Below, piece after piece: positions 22,548 to 39,214 of a stretch of DNA of 64,000 bases. The notes under the pieces were generated by a model. It was not told where the DNA came from and ran no database searches. It was given only the letters and a program-made list of their open reading frames with translations. Each line of letters begins with the position of its first letter. Position 1 is the stretch's first letter. The stretch spans positions 2,247,001-2,311,000 of the forward strand of contig NC_081817.1 of NCBI RefSeq assembly GCF_030704535.1, read 5' to 3'. Both the position numbers and the translations under genes were made by a program. The DNA is from Vitis vinifera. Its lineage: Eukaryota; Streptophyta; Magnoliopsida; Vitales; Vitaceae.

Positions 22548-25500
22548 TCAAAAATTCTCCATACTCACGAACTCGGCCGCTAGCTCGTCAAGCAACAAGC
22601 TCTCTATTTCTCTACCAATTATAGTAATATTGTCTCCTAACTCTAACCACCGTGTTTCCCTTCCCAATGCCTTCCCAGATAAATTCTTGTTCATTTCCTT
22701 CTCTTGACTGGCAAGGATTTTCCATAGCTCCTCCTCAATCATTTCCTGGCTCAGCTTGAAGCTCAATCTTTTTGTCACAGATCCCATCCACATGTGAATC
22801 TCTGTGCATGGCCAGAGAATTTCCATCAACCCTGAATTTATACGGTCAAATAGGAGCATCCTTTCTGACCTCTTCCAAGATGTCTGCTCACCATACTTCT
22901 TCTCTAACTTCTCGAACACCAAACGGCTCATTGGACATTCTGGAGAATGCCATGTTTCAAGGTCCATTTCCAAGTCGCTTCCACAAAAACCTGCCTCGAC
23001 TAAAACATCAACTAGGTAGGAGAAATCCCTACTCTCTCTGGCTTTGGATAATCCCCTTGGTTCTCTTTTTTCATCATAAAGACCAATAGATTCTTCCTCA
23101 GTGTCCTCATCACTTGAGATGACCATTCCAGGCCCTTCTGAGTATGCCTCTGGGGACTCTGATTTGAGAAGCTGAAGCTGCATCTGTAAACCTATCAAAT
23201 AAAGCATAGATGAAATGAGTTGCATCAATCAAATTTGGTAAAGTTATATGAGAATGAAGGTGCTTTCTAGTTCACTAACCACAGTTGTCAGCACTGACAC
23301 TCTCAAAGCCTTCAGAGCCAGATGAAATCTCTCCTTTGAATGGTAGTTCCAAAACAGAAACTGGACTTGGCTGATAAGCCTCCTCCAAGCTCACAGAAGA
23401 TTCTGGGTTTGTTCCAGTGCAGTGTGAGGAAACTGAACTTCCACCAGGGGATCCAATTGATCCTTCCTGTAATATTATGACTTTATGAGTCAGGGAAGTT
23501 TTACAACATGATACTGGATACCAAAAATATGAAGGATGAAAATCTTCAAAATTTGACAGAAAAGATCATAGAAAAATGAGTGCTTCAATTGTTCAAAGAC
23601 AGAATTGTAAGCTTCTGAAAAGGTTATCTGTGGGCTTATTAGTCATGAAAAGATAATATAGAGGCGATAAAACCAACTGCTGAGGTTCTAATGATAATTC
23701 AACTGCCCTCCATAAAGCTAGGTGCTCTACATTAACTCTGGTGAAATTTCTGCTAAAAGCTGCACACTAAAACATTGGTTTGTAGCCAACACTATCTGAC
23801 AGACAGCTGAAGATGACATAAACTAAAGCAAATCAATTGGCGAACAGTATGAGGATTGCTCATTTGAGCTCATAGGTACTAAAACAATGAATCCCCAAGC
23901 AACGCTAGGCCAGGCTTGCTTAAACTCAGAACATGGATTAACCAATAACAACAGCTTGCTTTATAATCGATGATAAATATAACTTAAAAATAAGAAATTA
24001 TAATGTTTAAGGTGTTTTACCTCTTTAGGGATCAAGGAATTTTGAAAAAAATGTAGTGGAAAGATAATTTCATAAAGCATAACCTTAGTTAACTAATCTA
24101 ATAAGGATCAAGCAGACCACATTCCCAGCTAAAAGCCTAAAGGATTTGTAATGAACCGTGCTTGAACCTGGCCAGAAGAGCTCCAATCAAGCAGTGCACA
24201 AGTTTCAAATGAGATGAAATTATCATCAGGTGGTTAGGTTGGTCGGAGGGACAGAGCAAAAGCAGGAAGAGCACTAATTGCCAATTAAAACAACTAATGC
24301 TAGTTACTAAAGAATGACTTTTGAAGCAGTTTTAGGGTTTATTATTTATATGACTATGCTTGCAAAATATCCTCTCTAAATATTCAAGTATTATTTTAAA
24401 GAATGAATTGTCAAAACCTCCAGAATTGAAGCAACTGAGTTACAGCTAGCAGAATCTCCATCTTTCACCAACAAGATGCTGGCCATTGGTTTAGACTGCT
24501 GCTCATTGGTGATTCCAAACGACAAACCAATATCCTCTGTTTCAGAATAAGCCACAATGTCAGCAACTGCACTTATGGAGGCAACATTAACAATTGATGA
24601 CTCAGGAACCTGCAAATTCTGTCCAAATGAATCATTCAACTCAGGCTGAAGCACCTGAGTTTTTTGTACTGTGTGATTACTTTCTGAATCAGAGCAAGAG
24701 CAACTGCTACTCATAAACTTAGGAACCCCATAACTTTGTTCAGACAGATTACTCTCCTCAATTTTGTGCTTCAGCTCACTCAAGATCACACAAGCTTCTT
24801 GTGCAGTATGATTATTTTCTGAATCCAAGAAAGGAATGGACACAGATTTCTGAGAGCTTAATCTTGAGTTTCTGGGTCCTGAACGGTCATTTAAGTCAGA
24901 ATTCTGCTTCCCTGATTTTTGTGGTTCCCCATCAACAGCCTCTTCTGGTGTCATATACCAATCACAATGAAGAACTTCATTTCCAGTCATGGGTTTATGA
25001 CTGCCAATGGAAGCAGAAGCAGGAAGAGATCCGGATTTTGGAGAACTTTTGACACATCCATCCTTCCAACCATCCTTACTGCTAATGCCCAAAGGAGTAC
25101 ACAAGTTCACATCTCCATCATTTGCACCAAATTGATTGCTTTGGCTATTCTTACCATGCTTGCAATCCAAATTTCTTGGCCTTGTTTCATGATCAGGCAT
25201 GGCAAGCATTTCACCCAGGGTACTGCCTCTACCAACCAGCCCAATTTCTTGGCAACTTTTGGTCATCTTCCATCTTTCTGAGAGTTGCTTCTTGGTTTCT
25301 CCGGCCACAGAAAACCCATTCCAGTAAGAAAATGATTTTTGGTGTCGGTTCTTCCAATTAATAAAATCTGGGGAAGAGGGCTTCATAACTTCAAATTCAT
25401 TCAAAGAGGTGTCATCACCTCCGAATCCTGATCTCGATACATTGGTAAAACTGCTGCTTGCAATATGCTTCATTGTCTTGCCAATTACATTTGCAGTTTC

Positions 25501-26430
25501 CCCAGAAACTCTAGATCCATGCCCAAAAGGTTCCATGCCACTCCCCAATGCTTTCCTTTCTCTTGCTTCAACATGCATTTCCTCGTTTTTAGAATGAGGT
25601 ATATTTTTATGCCTCCTATAACTTGACTGAGAACCTTTATGACTAGTAGTTGAAACAAGAGATCTTGTATCTGGTGTCTTCCCAAGATTTGGTCTCAGAA
25701 CAACAATCCTTGTATGGGAGATGCATCTGTCATCCTCTGACTGCAATCGAGACTTTGACAAATTATGAGAATAATTAGCACCAAGTTCCTCGTGGGAGCG
25801 TGGAACAAGATCATTCCCAGGTTTCTGAAATGATTTTAAAGCATCTCTTTGTTCAGTTCTCCTCTCCAATCTCCCATATATTTCATTTTTTCTATGGCTA
25901 GAAGCATTTGATGCCTTTAAGCCTCTAACATTACCAGACTGGAGATAGGGAGAAACACCTTGCACATTATGAAGATGCTTAATGAAAAAGGAACCTTGTT
26001 CCTGAAGATTTCCCAGTAAAAGATCATTGCTAGAATCTAGCACTACCGGTGTATCATCAAATTCCTTAGAGCGCTGAAGCGTCTCGTTCATCAATAGACA
26101 TTTTGGCTCCGTGAACTGCAATGCCACATTCCCTCCAGTCAAATTTGAGCATCCTTTCCCCTTTGGAGGCGATGGATGATGATGCTTATCCATCCTTGGT
26201 ATTGATGGCACTTCAAAAATATCCTTAAATTCTTGATGCTTTTCAGCGGTCATCCTGAATGAACAGCCTTCATAAGAAGAACGCTTCTCCCTGACACCTA
26301 TAGATGCAGTTTTCCTCAGATAGTTCTCAGATAGCACTCTTTGCTGTTTATGGATGGGCTGCCGAGGTGGCAATTCATCGAGACCCATCAATCTTGCAAT
26401 AACACTAGACGTGATTTGCTTAGATTCCAT
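22548..26430 (-). CDS. TRM/LONGIFOLIA-like protein with C-terminal DUF4378
   Basis: Coding exons are 26,430-24,418 (671 codons), 23,466-23,280 and 23,191-22,548, giving 947 aa, with GT-AG splice sites and matching phases. The N-terminal motif SSVIARLMGLDELPPRQP is the hallmark of the TRM (TON1-recruiting motif) and LONGIFOLIA superfamily. A long polar, serine-rich and probably disordered centre follows, with family motifs such as RIVVLRPNLGKTPDTRS and LSERWKMTKSCQEIG. The C-terminal DUF4378 (about 790-947) contains SYLVDVLVEAG, SERMLLFDRINSGLMEI and LLLDELAAEFV. TRM proteins bind TON1 and microtubules and shape division planes and cell elongation. I start at 26,430 because an upstream exon (ending at 26,600, donor gtaagt) joined to the acceptor at 26,472 brings an in-frame stop ahead of this ATG. 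The open frame reaching 26,595 is intron read-through. The exact TRM subgroup is not determined. Confidence 0.85.
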
Positions 26431-26471
26431 CTCTTCCAACAAATTTTCAGCTACCTTAACACAAGCGCTAC

Positions 26472-27480
26472 CTAAATCAAGAACTGTCCAGAAAATGCAC
26501 AAATACATAAGCGTCGAGTCAAACAAAGGATCAAATACAGAATGGGCATAAACATAAATCAAGTTTCTCATAAAAACAAATGGGGAAGAACCCACTTACC
26601 TTATCTTCCTCTGCATCAGCCGTACTTCAAGAACCAAAATCAATGTGGATTTGGGAAAGTGACTTCGCCCCCAAGAATCCCTGCTGCCTGGAAAATATTT
26701 TTAATATTTTCAGAAACATTCAATGAAGAAGAAAATAAATAAATAAAGTTATAAACAGCACTGAAGGCTGAATTTCAAAGTAGAAGGCAATCAATGAAGT
26801 GTCTATAAAAACCTAATTTCGATTTCTTTTTCCTTTTCAAATAGAAATATCATGTCTTGAATCATTTCCTGGACCATTTCTTTCATCTTCAAGCTACATA
26901 CAAGAGCACAAAAAGAAACCCATATGACAGATAATACAAATACCTAAACCAGGTTTCAGAAGACCTAAAAATGTGAAGTAAAAACAAAATCCAAGTAATC
27001 AGAATCATGGAACAGCTAAAAGAGCTAAAGCGTATGGAATATTTAAAGAAAAAGGCGGTGCGGACAATCATCAAAAAGGACAATTCAAACAGTGAATATC
27101 AACACACTGCAATCATCTCCAATAATTATAATAAAAAACATCTGATTTCATTGAAATAAAGACACCATCATTCCAATTCCACTACAACAAAAAACCCCAT
27201 CACCAATACGCAAACCCCCCCAAAAAAAATCAACACAATTATGGAAACGAATATCATCAGTATTCAAATCTCTCACCTCAACAGAACAGGGTATTCTTGG
27301 ACGAAGCTTCTTCATTCTGAATCATAACGATGACAACAATTAATAAAAGCAACAACCCCTGACCAAGGAAAAAACAAAACCCACATGATGGAAAGCTGTT
27401 TCCAAGGATTCAAGAAAATCTGTCAAGGTACCTTCAAGGTGGGCTCACTCTATCACCCGATTCTGACATGGGTACTGCAG
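26472..27480 (-). other. 5' UTR exons and promoter region of the TRM-like gene
   Basis: A strong donor (gtaagt) at 26,599 paired with the acceptor at 26,472 marks a non-coding leader exon of which 26,600 is the 3' end. Joined to the coding exon, it carries a tiny upstream ORF beginning ATGCAGAGG. Further leader exons may lie up to about 27,470, but I cannot place their borders. Confidence 0.45.
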
Positions 27481-27754
27481 GTTATTCAGATCAGAGTCAT
27501 CAGAAATGAAGAAACTGTTGACTTGCATGCATACATAGACAAATATACATAGGGGTAGGTCGGTTGTTGTTTGGAGGCTGAGAAAACGCGCCATCCGACA
27601 TTAATGACGTCAGAAACACATGATTGGACAATGGATATGTGGATACGAGGAGACGATGACCTAGTGTCTGGTTGACACCTACAGTGAACTTTGAAGTGGA
27701 ATTGTTATTTACACTCTTTCCTTTTCTTCTTTCTCCACCCCAATCATCTTCCAT

Positions 27755-28439
27755 TTCCCAATGGCATCTAGGCGTTATCTTCTCCGATTTTGTTTAGGAA
27801 ATTTCTTTTTTTTGGAATAAAATAATTTATGATCATATCAAATCATGTGATTATACTCTATAAAATAATCAATACCATATCAAGAAAATGTTTTTATACT
27901 TAATGGGAATAAATGCTTTAAAGAAAAAACTATATAGTTATTTTATTAATAAATATAGCTATTTAAAAATTAATTTGAGTAGTGAAAAAGGAGTGACATG
28001 TCTATGTAAGTATTATGTAGACAACAACTTGTTTAAAAGAACATTTATGATAATCTCATTTTCTGTTATAAATTATTAATATATTTAATTAATATATATT
28101 TAGTTATCATATAGGTAAATTAGTTTTTTTATTAGGTCTATTTAAATTTTAATAATGTTAAACCTATTTTAAAAGATAATTCATAATAAGAAATCTTAGA
28201 TTTTCTTTTTTTTCTTTCTCGTTGAATCTCTTTTGGATTTTAATATGGCATCATAGCAAAATTGATCTTTTATAAGACATTTGATCTCATGAAAAAAAAA
28301 TTTAATCTTATATATTGTTTTCGTATTTTTGTTCTGGTGGAATTCTTTTCTTCTTTTTTTTTTTTTCTTTTTTGTCATGTTTGATCATGGGATGCATAAT
28401 TCTTTTTTTGTTTGATCTTGGTATTTGATTTTGTATTTA
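27755..28439. other. AT-rich spacer
   Basis: The sequence is AT-rich with no gene. Part of it (about 28,070-28,150) resembles the terminal sequence near 29,640-29,745 and may be one LTR of the copia fossil listed next. Confidence 0.4.
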
Positions 28440-29745
28440 TTCTATGATTGCCTTCAATCTATTAGTGTGAAATTGGATGGAAAAAATTATTCATATTAAA
28501 GTTATGTAATGAAAAAGTTTTTAAATGACAAAGATATGAGATTATATTATTGGCATTCTATGCAAACTTATGAATGAAAATGATGAAAAATATGCAAAAT
28601 AGTTAAATGCTTAGGAAGTAATCAATTCCAAAATTATCACTTGGATCAAAACTCCATTGATAATTTGATAAACATATGATTGACGAAGTATGAAACTGCC
28701 AAGGAAATCTAGGAATATTTAGAATGACTGTAATTTTGCATTCTCTTTGTTTGTTTGTTGGATATGAATTCAAATTCTACTTGTCTCTCATTCTTCTATG
28801 TTATTGGATATGAATTCAAATTATGTTTGTCTCTATCTTTTTATATGAATCAAAATTTTGTTTCTTTTTTTCTTTTTTATTGTTGGATATGAATCCAAAT
28901 TTTGTTTGTCTCTCATTATTTTATATTGTTAGATATGAAACCAAATTCTATTTTTCTTTCTTTTTATATTGTTGGATATAAATTCAAATTTTGTTTCTCT
29001 CATTCTTCTATGGTTTTGTATCTTCTTTTGTCTATTTTCCTTAATCTCTTGTTTTTGACAATTTTATATCTTCTATCTTTCTTTCCTTAATGGTTTTAGA
29101 TTTGTGTCTTCTACTACTTCTTCTCTTTGAGCATACGCCTTTCTTTTTTAGTCATATTTTCTTCCTTGAACATATATATTTTCTATTCCTACCGAGTCTC
29201 ATGATGTCTTTAAGTTTGAACTTCTTCTTATTGATCATTCATTGGATAATACAGAATGTTTTCATGCAAATATTAGTACTTTAGTTTTTTACTGTCACGC
29301 TCCTTCCTTTCCTCATATAGCTACACAAACACCTTCTAAGATTGTTGATTATCCTCTTGCATGTTCTTCTCGACGTCTCCCAAGCTATGACTAAGGAACT
29401 CTCTGCTTTGTATAAAACTAATATTTGATGTTTGACACTTTGATTAAGCAATACAAAGTTGGTTTGGTTACTAAGAGATTTTATCAACAATATGATTGTG
29501 AAGTTGTTTACCAAATCATACTCGCTTCCATATTTTCAATTTTTGGTTGACAAACTTTCGATACTGCTTACAATCATATTGAGTTTGTGGGGGATGTTAG
29601 AAGTTATTAATATGTTTGGTTACTATATATTTATTTATTTAGTTACTATATCCCTTATTATTTAGTTACTATATTAAAATTACTTTATTTCTTTTTAGAA
29701 ATAAGGGTAAATTAGTCTTTATTATTATTTATTAGGTCTATAATC
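28440..29745 (+). mobile_element. Decayed Ty1/copia LTR retrotransposon
   Basis: About 28,440-28,720 resembles the copia gag polyprotein (UBN2-type). About 29,380-29,500 resembles the start of the copia reverse transcriptase. A purine-rich tract (about 29,585-29,596) precedes a putative 3' LTR starting near 29,597 with TGTTAGAAG. The element is heavily broken, with most of pol missing and a simple tandem repeat inside it. It is old, and the outer limits are approximate. Confidence 0.55.
28757..29010 (+). repeat. Imperfect tandem repeat of about 48 bp inside the copia fossil
   Basis: A unit containing 'tgttggatatgaattcaaat' and then 'ttgtctctcattctt' recurs about five times with variation. 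This suggests local expansion after insertion. Confidence 0.7.
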
Positions 29746-29820
29746 ATAACATTCAACTACAATAATAATTAAAAAATTGAACAAATCATCGGCAAGAAAA
29801 TAGTTTTTAAAAATTATTTT

Positions 29821-30401
29821 GAGAGAATTATCTTTTGGGGGTAGATGGGCTCCCAAATTAACAAAAGATCCATAAAACTCTTCAAATTGAGTTGAAGGAT
29901 ATGAAATAGTAACTGACAAATATACCCTTTAAGAACACATATAAAATATTTTATAAAATTAAGTTAAATATTTTTTTTTCAATAATTTTTTTTTTCAAAA
30001 ACACTAAATTAAATAAAAATAGTTTTCAAAAATATTAAATTAAATAATTTTTTTTCAAAAATATTAAATTAAATTAAAGTATTTAAAAAATATTAAATTA
30101 AATCAATTTATTTTAAAAAAATATTAAATTAAATTAAAGTATTTTAAAAAATATTAAATTACATAAAAACATTTTTTAAAAATATTAAATTAAATCAAAA
30201 ATATTAAATTAAATAAAAGTATTTTTCAAAAATATTAATTTTTTTTCTCAAAATCAACAAAGGGCATTTTTGGAAATACTGAAGGATGATATCTTTCAAC
30301 TCAATTTCCATACTTTCATTGGGTCTTGGGCTCAATTTGAAGAGTTACATGGACCTTTTGTTAATTTGGGGGCCCATATACCCCCAAAACATAATTCTCC
30401 C
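29821..30401. mobile_element. Mutator-like MITE (9-bp target duplication)
   Basis: The terminal inverted repeats are about 80 bp long (left GAGAGAATTATCTTTTGGGG, right reverse complement GGGAGAATTATGTTTTGGGG). They are flanked by a 9-bp duplication AATTATTTT at 29,812-29,820 and 30,402-30,410. A 9-bp duplication with long TIRs is characteristic of Mutator-like elements. There is no transposase, so this is non-autonomous. The middle (about 29,950-30,240) is an array of 'aaatattaaattaaat' units. Confidence 0.85.
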
Positions 30402-30410
30402 AATTATTTT

Positions 30411-31463
30411 TAGCAATAAAATTCTATTTAAAATTTAAAATATAAAAGATAATTTCCTTAGCTAGATAATACAAGAATAAAAATAGGTATTTTGTTCCTT
30501 AAAATTTCCGTGAAAATAAATGATCTTCCTTCCAAGGTTTCGACTAGAGGACACTAGAAGTAGCAAAAGTTATGGGTGGAAATAGTGGTTCTAGGTTTTC
30601 AAATTTCCAGAGTCCAAAAATGACGCGATCAATAGTATTTGACCCACACGCCAAAACATGGTCACGGACTCACGTGGCTTTCGCACGACAAGGCAAATGA
30701 TATGGCCCAGGCCCAAACATTCAACGAAGCGGGTCCCAACTCACCAGCAATAGGGCCACATGGCTAAAGGCCTTAATCATTGACCTAGACACGTTTATGG
30801 GCGGGGACCCCGATCTTTGGAAATTTAAGTACGATTTTCTATGATGCTTTAGTGTATTAATCTGTGTATATAATAACAAAAATTTTAAAGATATATAATT
30901 CTTTTTAAATAATTCGTATTTTTATAACTCGGATAAGGTTTTAATTTTTGTTCTCGCATTCAACACAAATTCAATGTTGTACCTTCTCATTCGATTAAAT
31001 TTTCTATTTTTGGGTTTTAAAATTAGAAAGCAAATATAAGAGTTAAAGGTCTATGTTAAATTTCAAAATTTTAATTACATTTGGTAAATTTTATTGGATT
31101 GTAAAATCTGAATTAGTTTTATTACACTTCCCTCGAGATACTAGAGATTGAGTTATTCAATTAGCTTGATGAGCTAATGAATTTGTTCTTATTATATATT
31201 TAACATTTTTATATTTCAAATGGTTTTTTAGAGAGTGTAACGATAATTGAGATGAGGTTTTTTTTTTTCCTAAGGTTTTACCATTATAACTTTTCTTGTT
31301 TTATTTTGATTAGTGAATTGTTGAATATTATTACATTTTTTGAACATAGAAAATCTAGGGATCATATTGATTGTTGAATCATGTTAATAATCTCAAGTTC
31401 CCTTTTTATTTTTTGTTGTTATGTTTGTGTGATTTGGTTAACAAATTTAAATTTTTTTCCTTT
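30411..31463. other. Intergenic spacer with a GC-richer patch
   Basis: Most of it is AT-rich. About 30,600-30,830 is markedly GC-richer than its surroundings and contains a CACGTG core. No coding exon is supported. Confidence 0.4.
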
Positions 31464-31479
31464 AATTTCCAATAACCCA

Positions 31480-32257
31480 TTAACGATTGGGAGGGAGGAG
31501 AGGTGGGAAGTTGAAATCATTTGTTCTCAAAACACTTTAATGATTGGGAAATAGAAGAGGTAGAGGTTTGTTCCGAAAAATTCATCCTTTGGTTTTGTAT
31601 AGTGATGTGAAGGATGTTTTGAGTTGGAAGATTAGTAAGAATGATTCATTTTTTTGTTAGATCTCTCTACCGTTCCCTCACACATGCCTCCAGTGAACTT
31701 ATTCCTTGGAGCATTATTTGGAGATCCTGGGCTCCCATGAGAGTTAGCTTGGAACAGAATTTTGACCATTGATCAGCTTAAAAGAAGGGGTTGGAATATG
31801 CCAAATAGGTGTTATTTATGTAAAATGGAAGAGGAAATTAGTGACCACTTGATCATTTTTTGTAAGAAGACTACAATGCTATAAAGGTTACTTTTCTATC
31901 TTTTTGATGTGTAGTGGGTCCTACATTCCTCAATCAAAAGGAATTTGATAGCTTGACATGGTGCTTTTGTGAGTAAGAGAAAGGAAAAGGCTTGGAGGAC
32001 TATCCCTTTGTTTAATATGGACCTTATGGAAGGAAAAAAAATGAAAGAGTGTTCAATGACACTGAACAATCCGACCAAGCTTTAAAATTTTTTTTTTTTT
32101 GTACACTTTTGTGAATTGGAGTAGGGTGTATTTAGAGGATCATTCTTTGTTCTTATTTGATTTTATAAAGTGGCTTTTGTCTAGATAGGAGAAAAGTTTT
32201 TCTTTCTTTTCACCTATGCTAGGCTTTCCTAATATAATCTCTTATTTGCCTGTCAAA
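31480..32257 (+). mobile_element. 5'-truncated LINE, degenerate
   Basis: This is the 3' part of a plant LINE. It keeps the zinc-binding end of the reverse-transcriptase ORF (RRGWNMPNRCYLCKMEEE, DHLIIFC) and the terminal block YTFVNWSRVYLEDHS, similar to the LINE at 21,622. The frame is interrupted several times, so it is older. A 16-bp target duplication with one mismatch (aatttccaataaccca, 31,464-31,479; aatttctaataaccca, 32,258-32,273) bounds it. Confidence 0.85.
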
Positions 32258-32273
32258 AATTTCTAATAACCCA

Positions 32274-32625
32274 AATTGCCTTAATCTCTAGTTCTTTCCT
32301 TCAACAAAGTATTCAAAGCTACAAAACCCAATCAAATTTGAATGAAATGTATTAAATTCAATCAAATTTTACATGGGATATATTAGAAAAATGGCAAAAC
32401 CCAGCTAGTTGGCATAGAGAGGTGGTGGTACCATGATTGTGATTTGCATCAATTTCCACTTCACAAATCTCTTGCCTTTTCAAATTTTGGTTTTTGTTGA
32501 CTAAGATATAAAGTGAAACCTAGGAAATATACTTACAAAAGAAACAATTCTCTTCCAAAAGTAGACAATGGGATGATCCCAATACTTGTATTGACTATGG
32601 GACATCACATGTCTTTATAGAGAAA

Positions 32626-32668
<43 letters not shown>

Positions 32669-33750
32669 TTGTGGGAATTTTTTTTTTCTCTTTAAAATTC
32701 CTCCACTAATAAAAACTTTTTTAAGATTGTGAGGTAGACATACTCTGGGTTTAAAGTCAACGAATTATTTGTTCCTATATAAACATTATTTATTATTGCA
32801 TCTCATAACTTAAAAATGCTATATACTTTAGAAATTTCTTCCCCTATTTTATTTTTTAATATTTTTTTATAGCAATCTTATAAAAAGAAAATCAATTTAG
32901 TTTTAATTATAAATCAAAAAAGATTTTAAAATTTTATTTTTGGTAATTTTCTTAATGATACATTATTTAATAAAAAATGATTTTTTGAAAAATGATTAGT
33001 ATTTAAAAAAAAACACTTGAAGTAATTAAAATCACTTAATCGGTAATTCTTTCAAAATCACTTTTAAAAAACACTATAAATTAAAAGTTATTTAATCAAA
33101 ATCACTTTTAAACAAGCTCGGGGTTGAAAGTTTATTATGTATAACTTTTATTAGCTTCCATTAATTTTTTTTTTGAAAAAACGAGTTATAAAAATATTTT
33201 ATTAATATTTTCTTAATAAATTATATAGATTTTTTTCTTTTCTTTTTTAAAAAAACGAGTTATAAAAATATTTTATTAATATTTTCTTAATAAATTATAT
33301 AACTTTTTTTTTTTGGAAAAAAATCATCTATTAAATAATTGTATAAAAATGATTTGAATTGGTTTCCTAAATTTATCAAATACTTAATTTTTACCCGATA
33401 ACACTTCAAAATATTAAGAAACATTTTTAATTTTTTAAAAATCACTTTAAATTAGACTTTTAAAATGTATTTGATAATTATTTTAGAAAATATTTTTAAT
33501 ATTTCTAATAATTGAGAAATAAAAAGTTTCAAAGTATATATAAAAAAAAAAACTAGGAATATTTAATCGCAAAAGATTTTTCATAAAGTGAAGTTTTTGA
33601 TCTTACTATTCTTAATATATTTCTAATATTTCCTTTGGTGGAGAAATAAAAAGATGATGTTGAAAGTTGAAACTGAAGGCACTGGAAATTTCCGGAGAGC
33701 CCCGAAGTCTTCTAACAAAGTCCCAAAAGGGTCAATACCACTCATAAAAA
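32274..33750. other. AT-rich spacer upstream of DHAR
   Basis: The stretch contains an (AAT)n microsatellite (about 32,627-32,668) and a direct repeat of about 65 bp (33,176-33,240 and 33,249-33,310). AT-rich tracts fill the rest, and no gene is seen. Confidence 0.5.
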
Positions 33751-33756
33751 AGGCAG

Positions 33757-33762
33757 TATATA
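33757..33762 (+). promoter_or_regulatory. TATA box of DHAR
   Basis: TATATA lies about 85 bp upstream of the ATG. The same element with similar surroundings recurs at 38,640-38,645 in front of the duplicated copy. Confidence 0.65.
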
Positions 33763-33842
33763 CCCTTATTATTAATCACCATCCTCTCTTCTCACGTCAT
33801 ACTCTGCTCTCATTTTTCTCCCATTTTCTCTGCACCCAAACA

Positions 33843-37444
<3,602 letters not shown>

Positions 37445-38639
37445 AATTGTTCTAAACTATAAGCTTTTGGTACCAAAGCTATGAAGGGTATGTGAGATCT
37501 GCTCTGCTTCTCAGACTTTTGGAGCCACCACCTTCACAGCTTGCTTGTCTATAATAAATGTATTTACCAGTCAGTCTTAGCTATGACGGTATCTACTCTT
37601 TTGCCCTTACCATTACATCCATCTCCATATATGCCATGTAATGAAGGCTATTTAGTATTTAGGGCTGCTGCTGCTGCTGCTACTCTTCCCAATATTTATA
37701 ATAGGATGTGTTAATTTTATTTACACCCTTGAGGTTTAGTGTATTTACATATTAGGTCACCTTCAAATTTTTTTGGTTAGCACTTTCATATATAGAAGTT
37801 ATTTATGGACCGTGGTAATTAATAACTAAAGTTGTTTCAATAAAATTAACCCATGATATGATTTATGTTCTTTAAATTTGAAATGAGGATTTTATTTGTC
37901 ACTGGGAATTCCCAACCCAACTTTAGGTTGGGCTTGGTGCCAATGGAACATATTGATACGTGGGTGCAACTTTCAAACATAGCCTAGATTTTTTTAGCCC
38001 TATGTGGTAATGTTGAACCCAGAATCCGATGTGGGACAGCCCTTTATGCTTGGGGTAGCAAAAATCAACATTTGAATATTGAAAGTAATATTTGAAGATA
38101 GAGATCGCTACAGCCTGATTTGTTTTTCCTTGTAGAACTGTTTCTATTTTTTCATAGACGTATGACAAACAATGCCCCACATAAGTTTTTTACTTCTAGT
38201 TCTGATTTTCAATGGCAGAAATTAAAAAATTGCATCAAATGGTTGCCCCACCAAAAAAATAATAAGAGTAATCTTAGCAGAAATCAAATGTTTTGACAAG
38301 CTTTTAAAATCTCTTCTGAGGAAGATGGAAAATGACTTGGTCGGTGATTTTCTTGACAATCATTTTTAAAAATATTTATTAAGAAATATAATGTATTTGA
38401 TATTATTTTCAAATCTCTTATATTAATTGGAAGTCGTCTTTTTTAAATTCTCTTTTAAAGAAATAATTTTAATTGAATTGTTGAAACTTTATAATTAAAA
38501 GTGTTGGAAATTTAGAAATAGTTAAAAAATATTATATTTTAATAAATATTTATGAAAATTATTTCATGGTTTTTTTAGAGGGGCTTAAAAGTCTTTGAAC
38601 ATTGACCCAAAAGTCCAAAATTACCCTTCACAAAGGCAT
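37445..38639. other. Spacer between DHAR and its duplicate
   Basis: About 37,470-37,640 (the DHAR 3' flank) is repeated at about 41,610-41,780 behind the duplicate. About 37,990-38,020 is repeated near 42,040. The rest is AT-rich with no gene. Confidence 0.6.
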
Positions 38640-38856
38640 TATATACCAATGACAGCACAACATGCATAGTTAATCACCATTCTCCGCTCTCACCTCACGC
38701 TCACTCTCTACTCTCATTTTTCTCCCATTTTCTCAGTACCCAAACAATGGTCTGGGAACTCTGTGTTAAGGCTGCTGCCGGTGCTCCTGATCTTCTTGGA
38801 GACTGTCATCTCCCTCTAGAATTTCTTTGTCTGGTTTGTTTGTTATATACTATTGA

Positions 38857-39096
<240 letters not shown>

Positions 39097-39214
39097 TGAA
39101 TATTTATCCTACAAGGGGTTTTATTTTTTATTTTTTCCAAAGAATTTGTTGTTGTTTCCTATGGTGTTGTCTAGGATGAAGAGTGCTTTTTATAGTGATT
39201 TTCAAAAGTGTTTT

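Noticed and set aside
26431-26595. N-terminal extension of the TRM-like frame to 26,595
   Set aside because: It reads through a predicted intron (donor at 26,599, acceptor at 26,472) and has a non-family, hydrophobic sequence.
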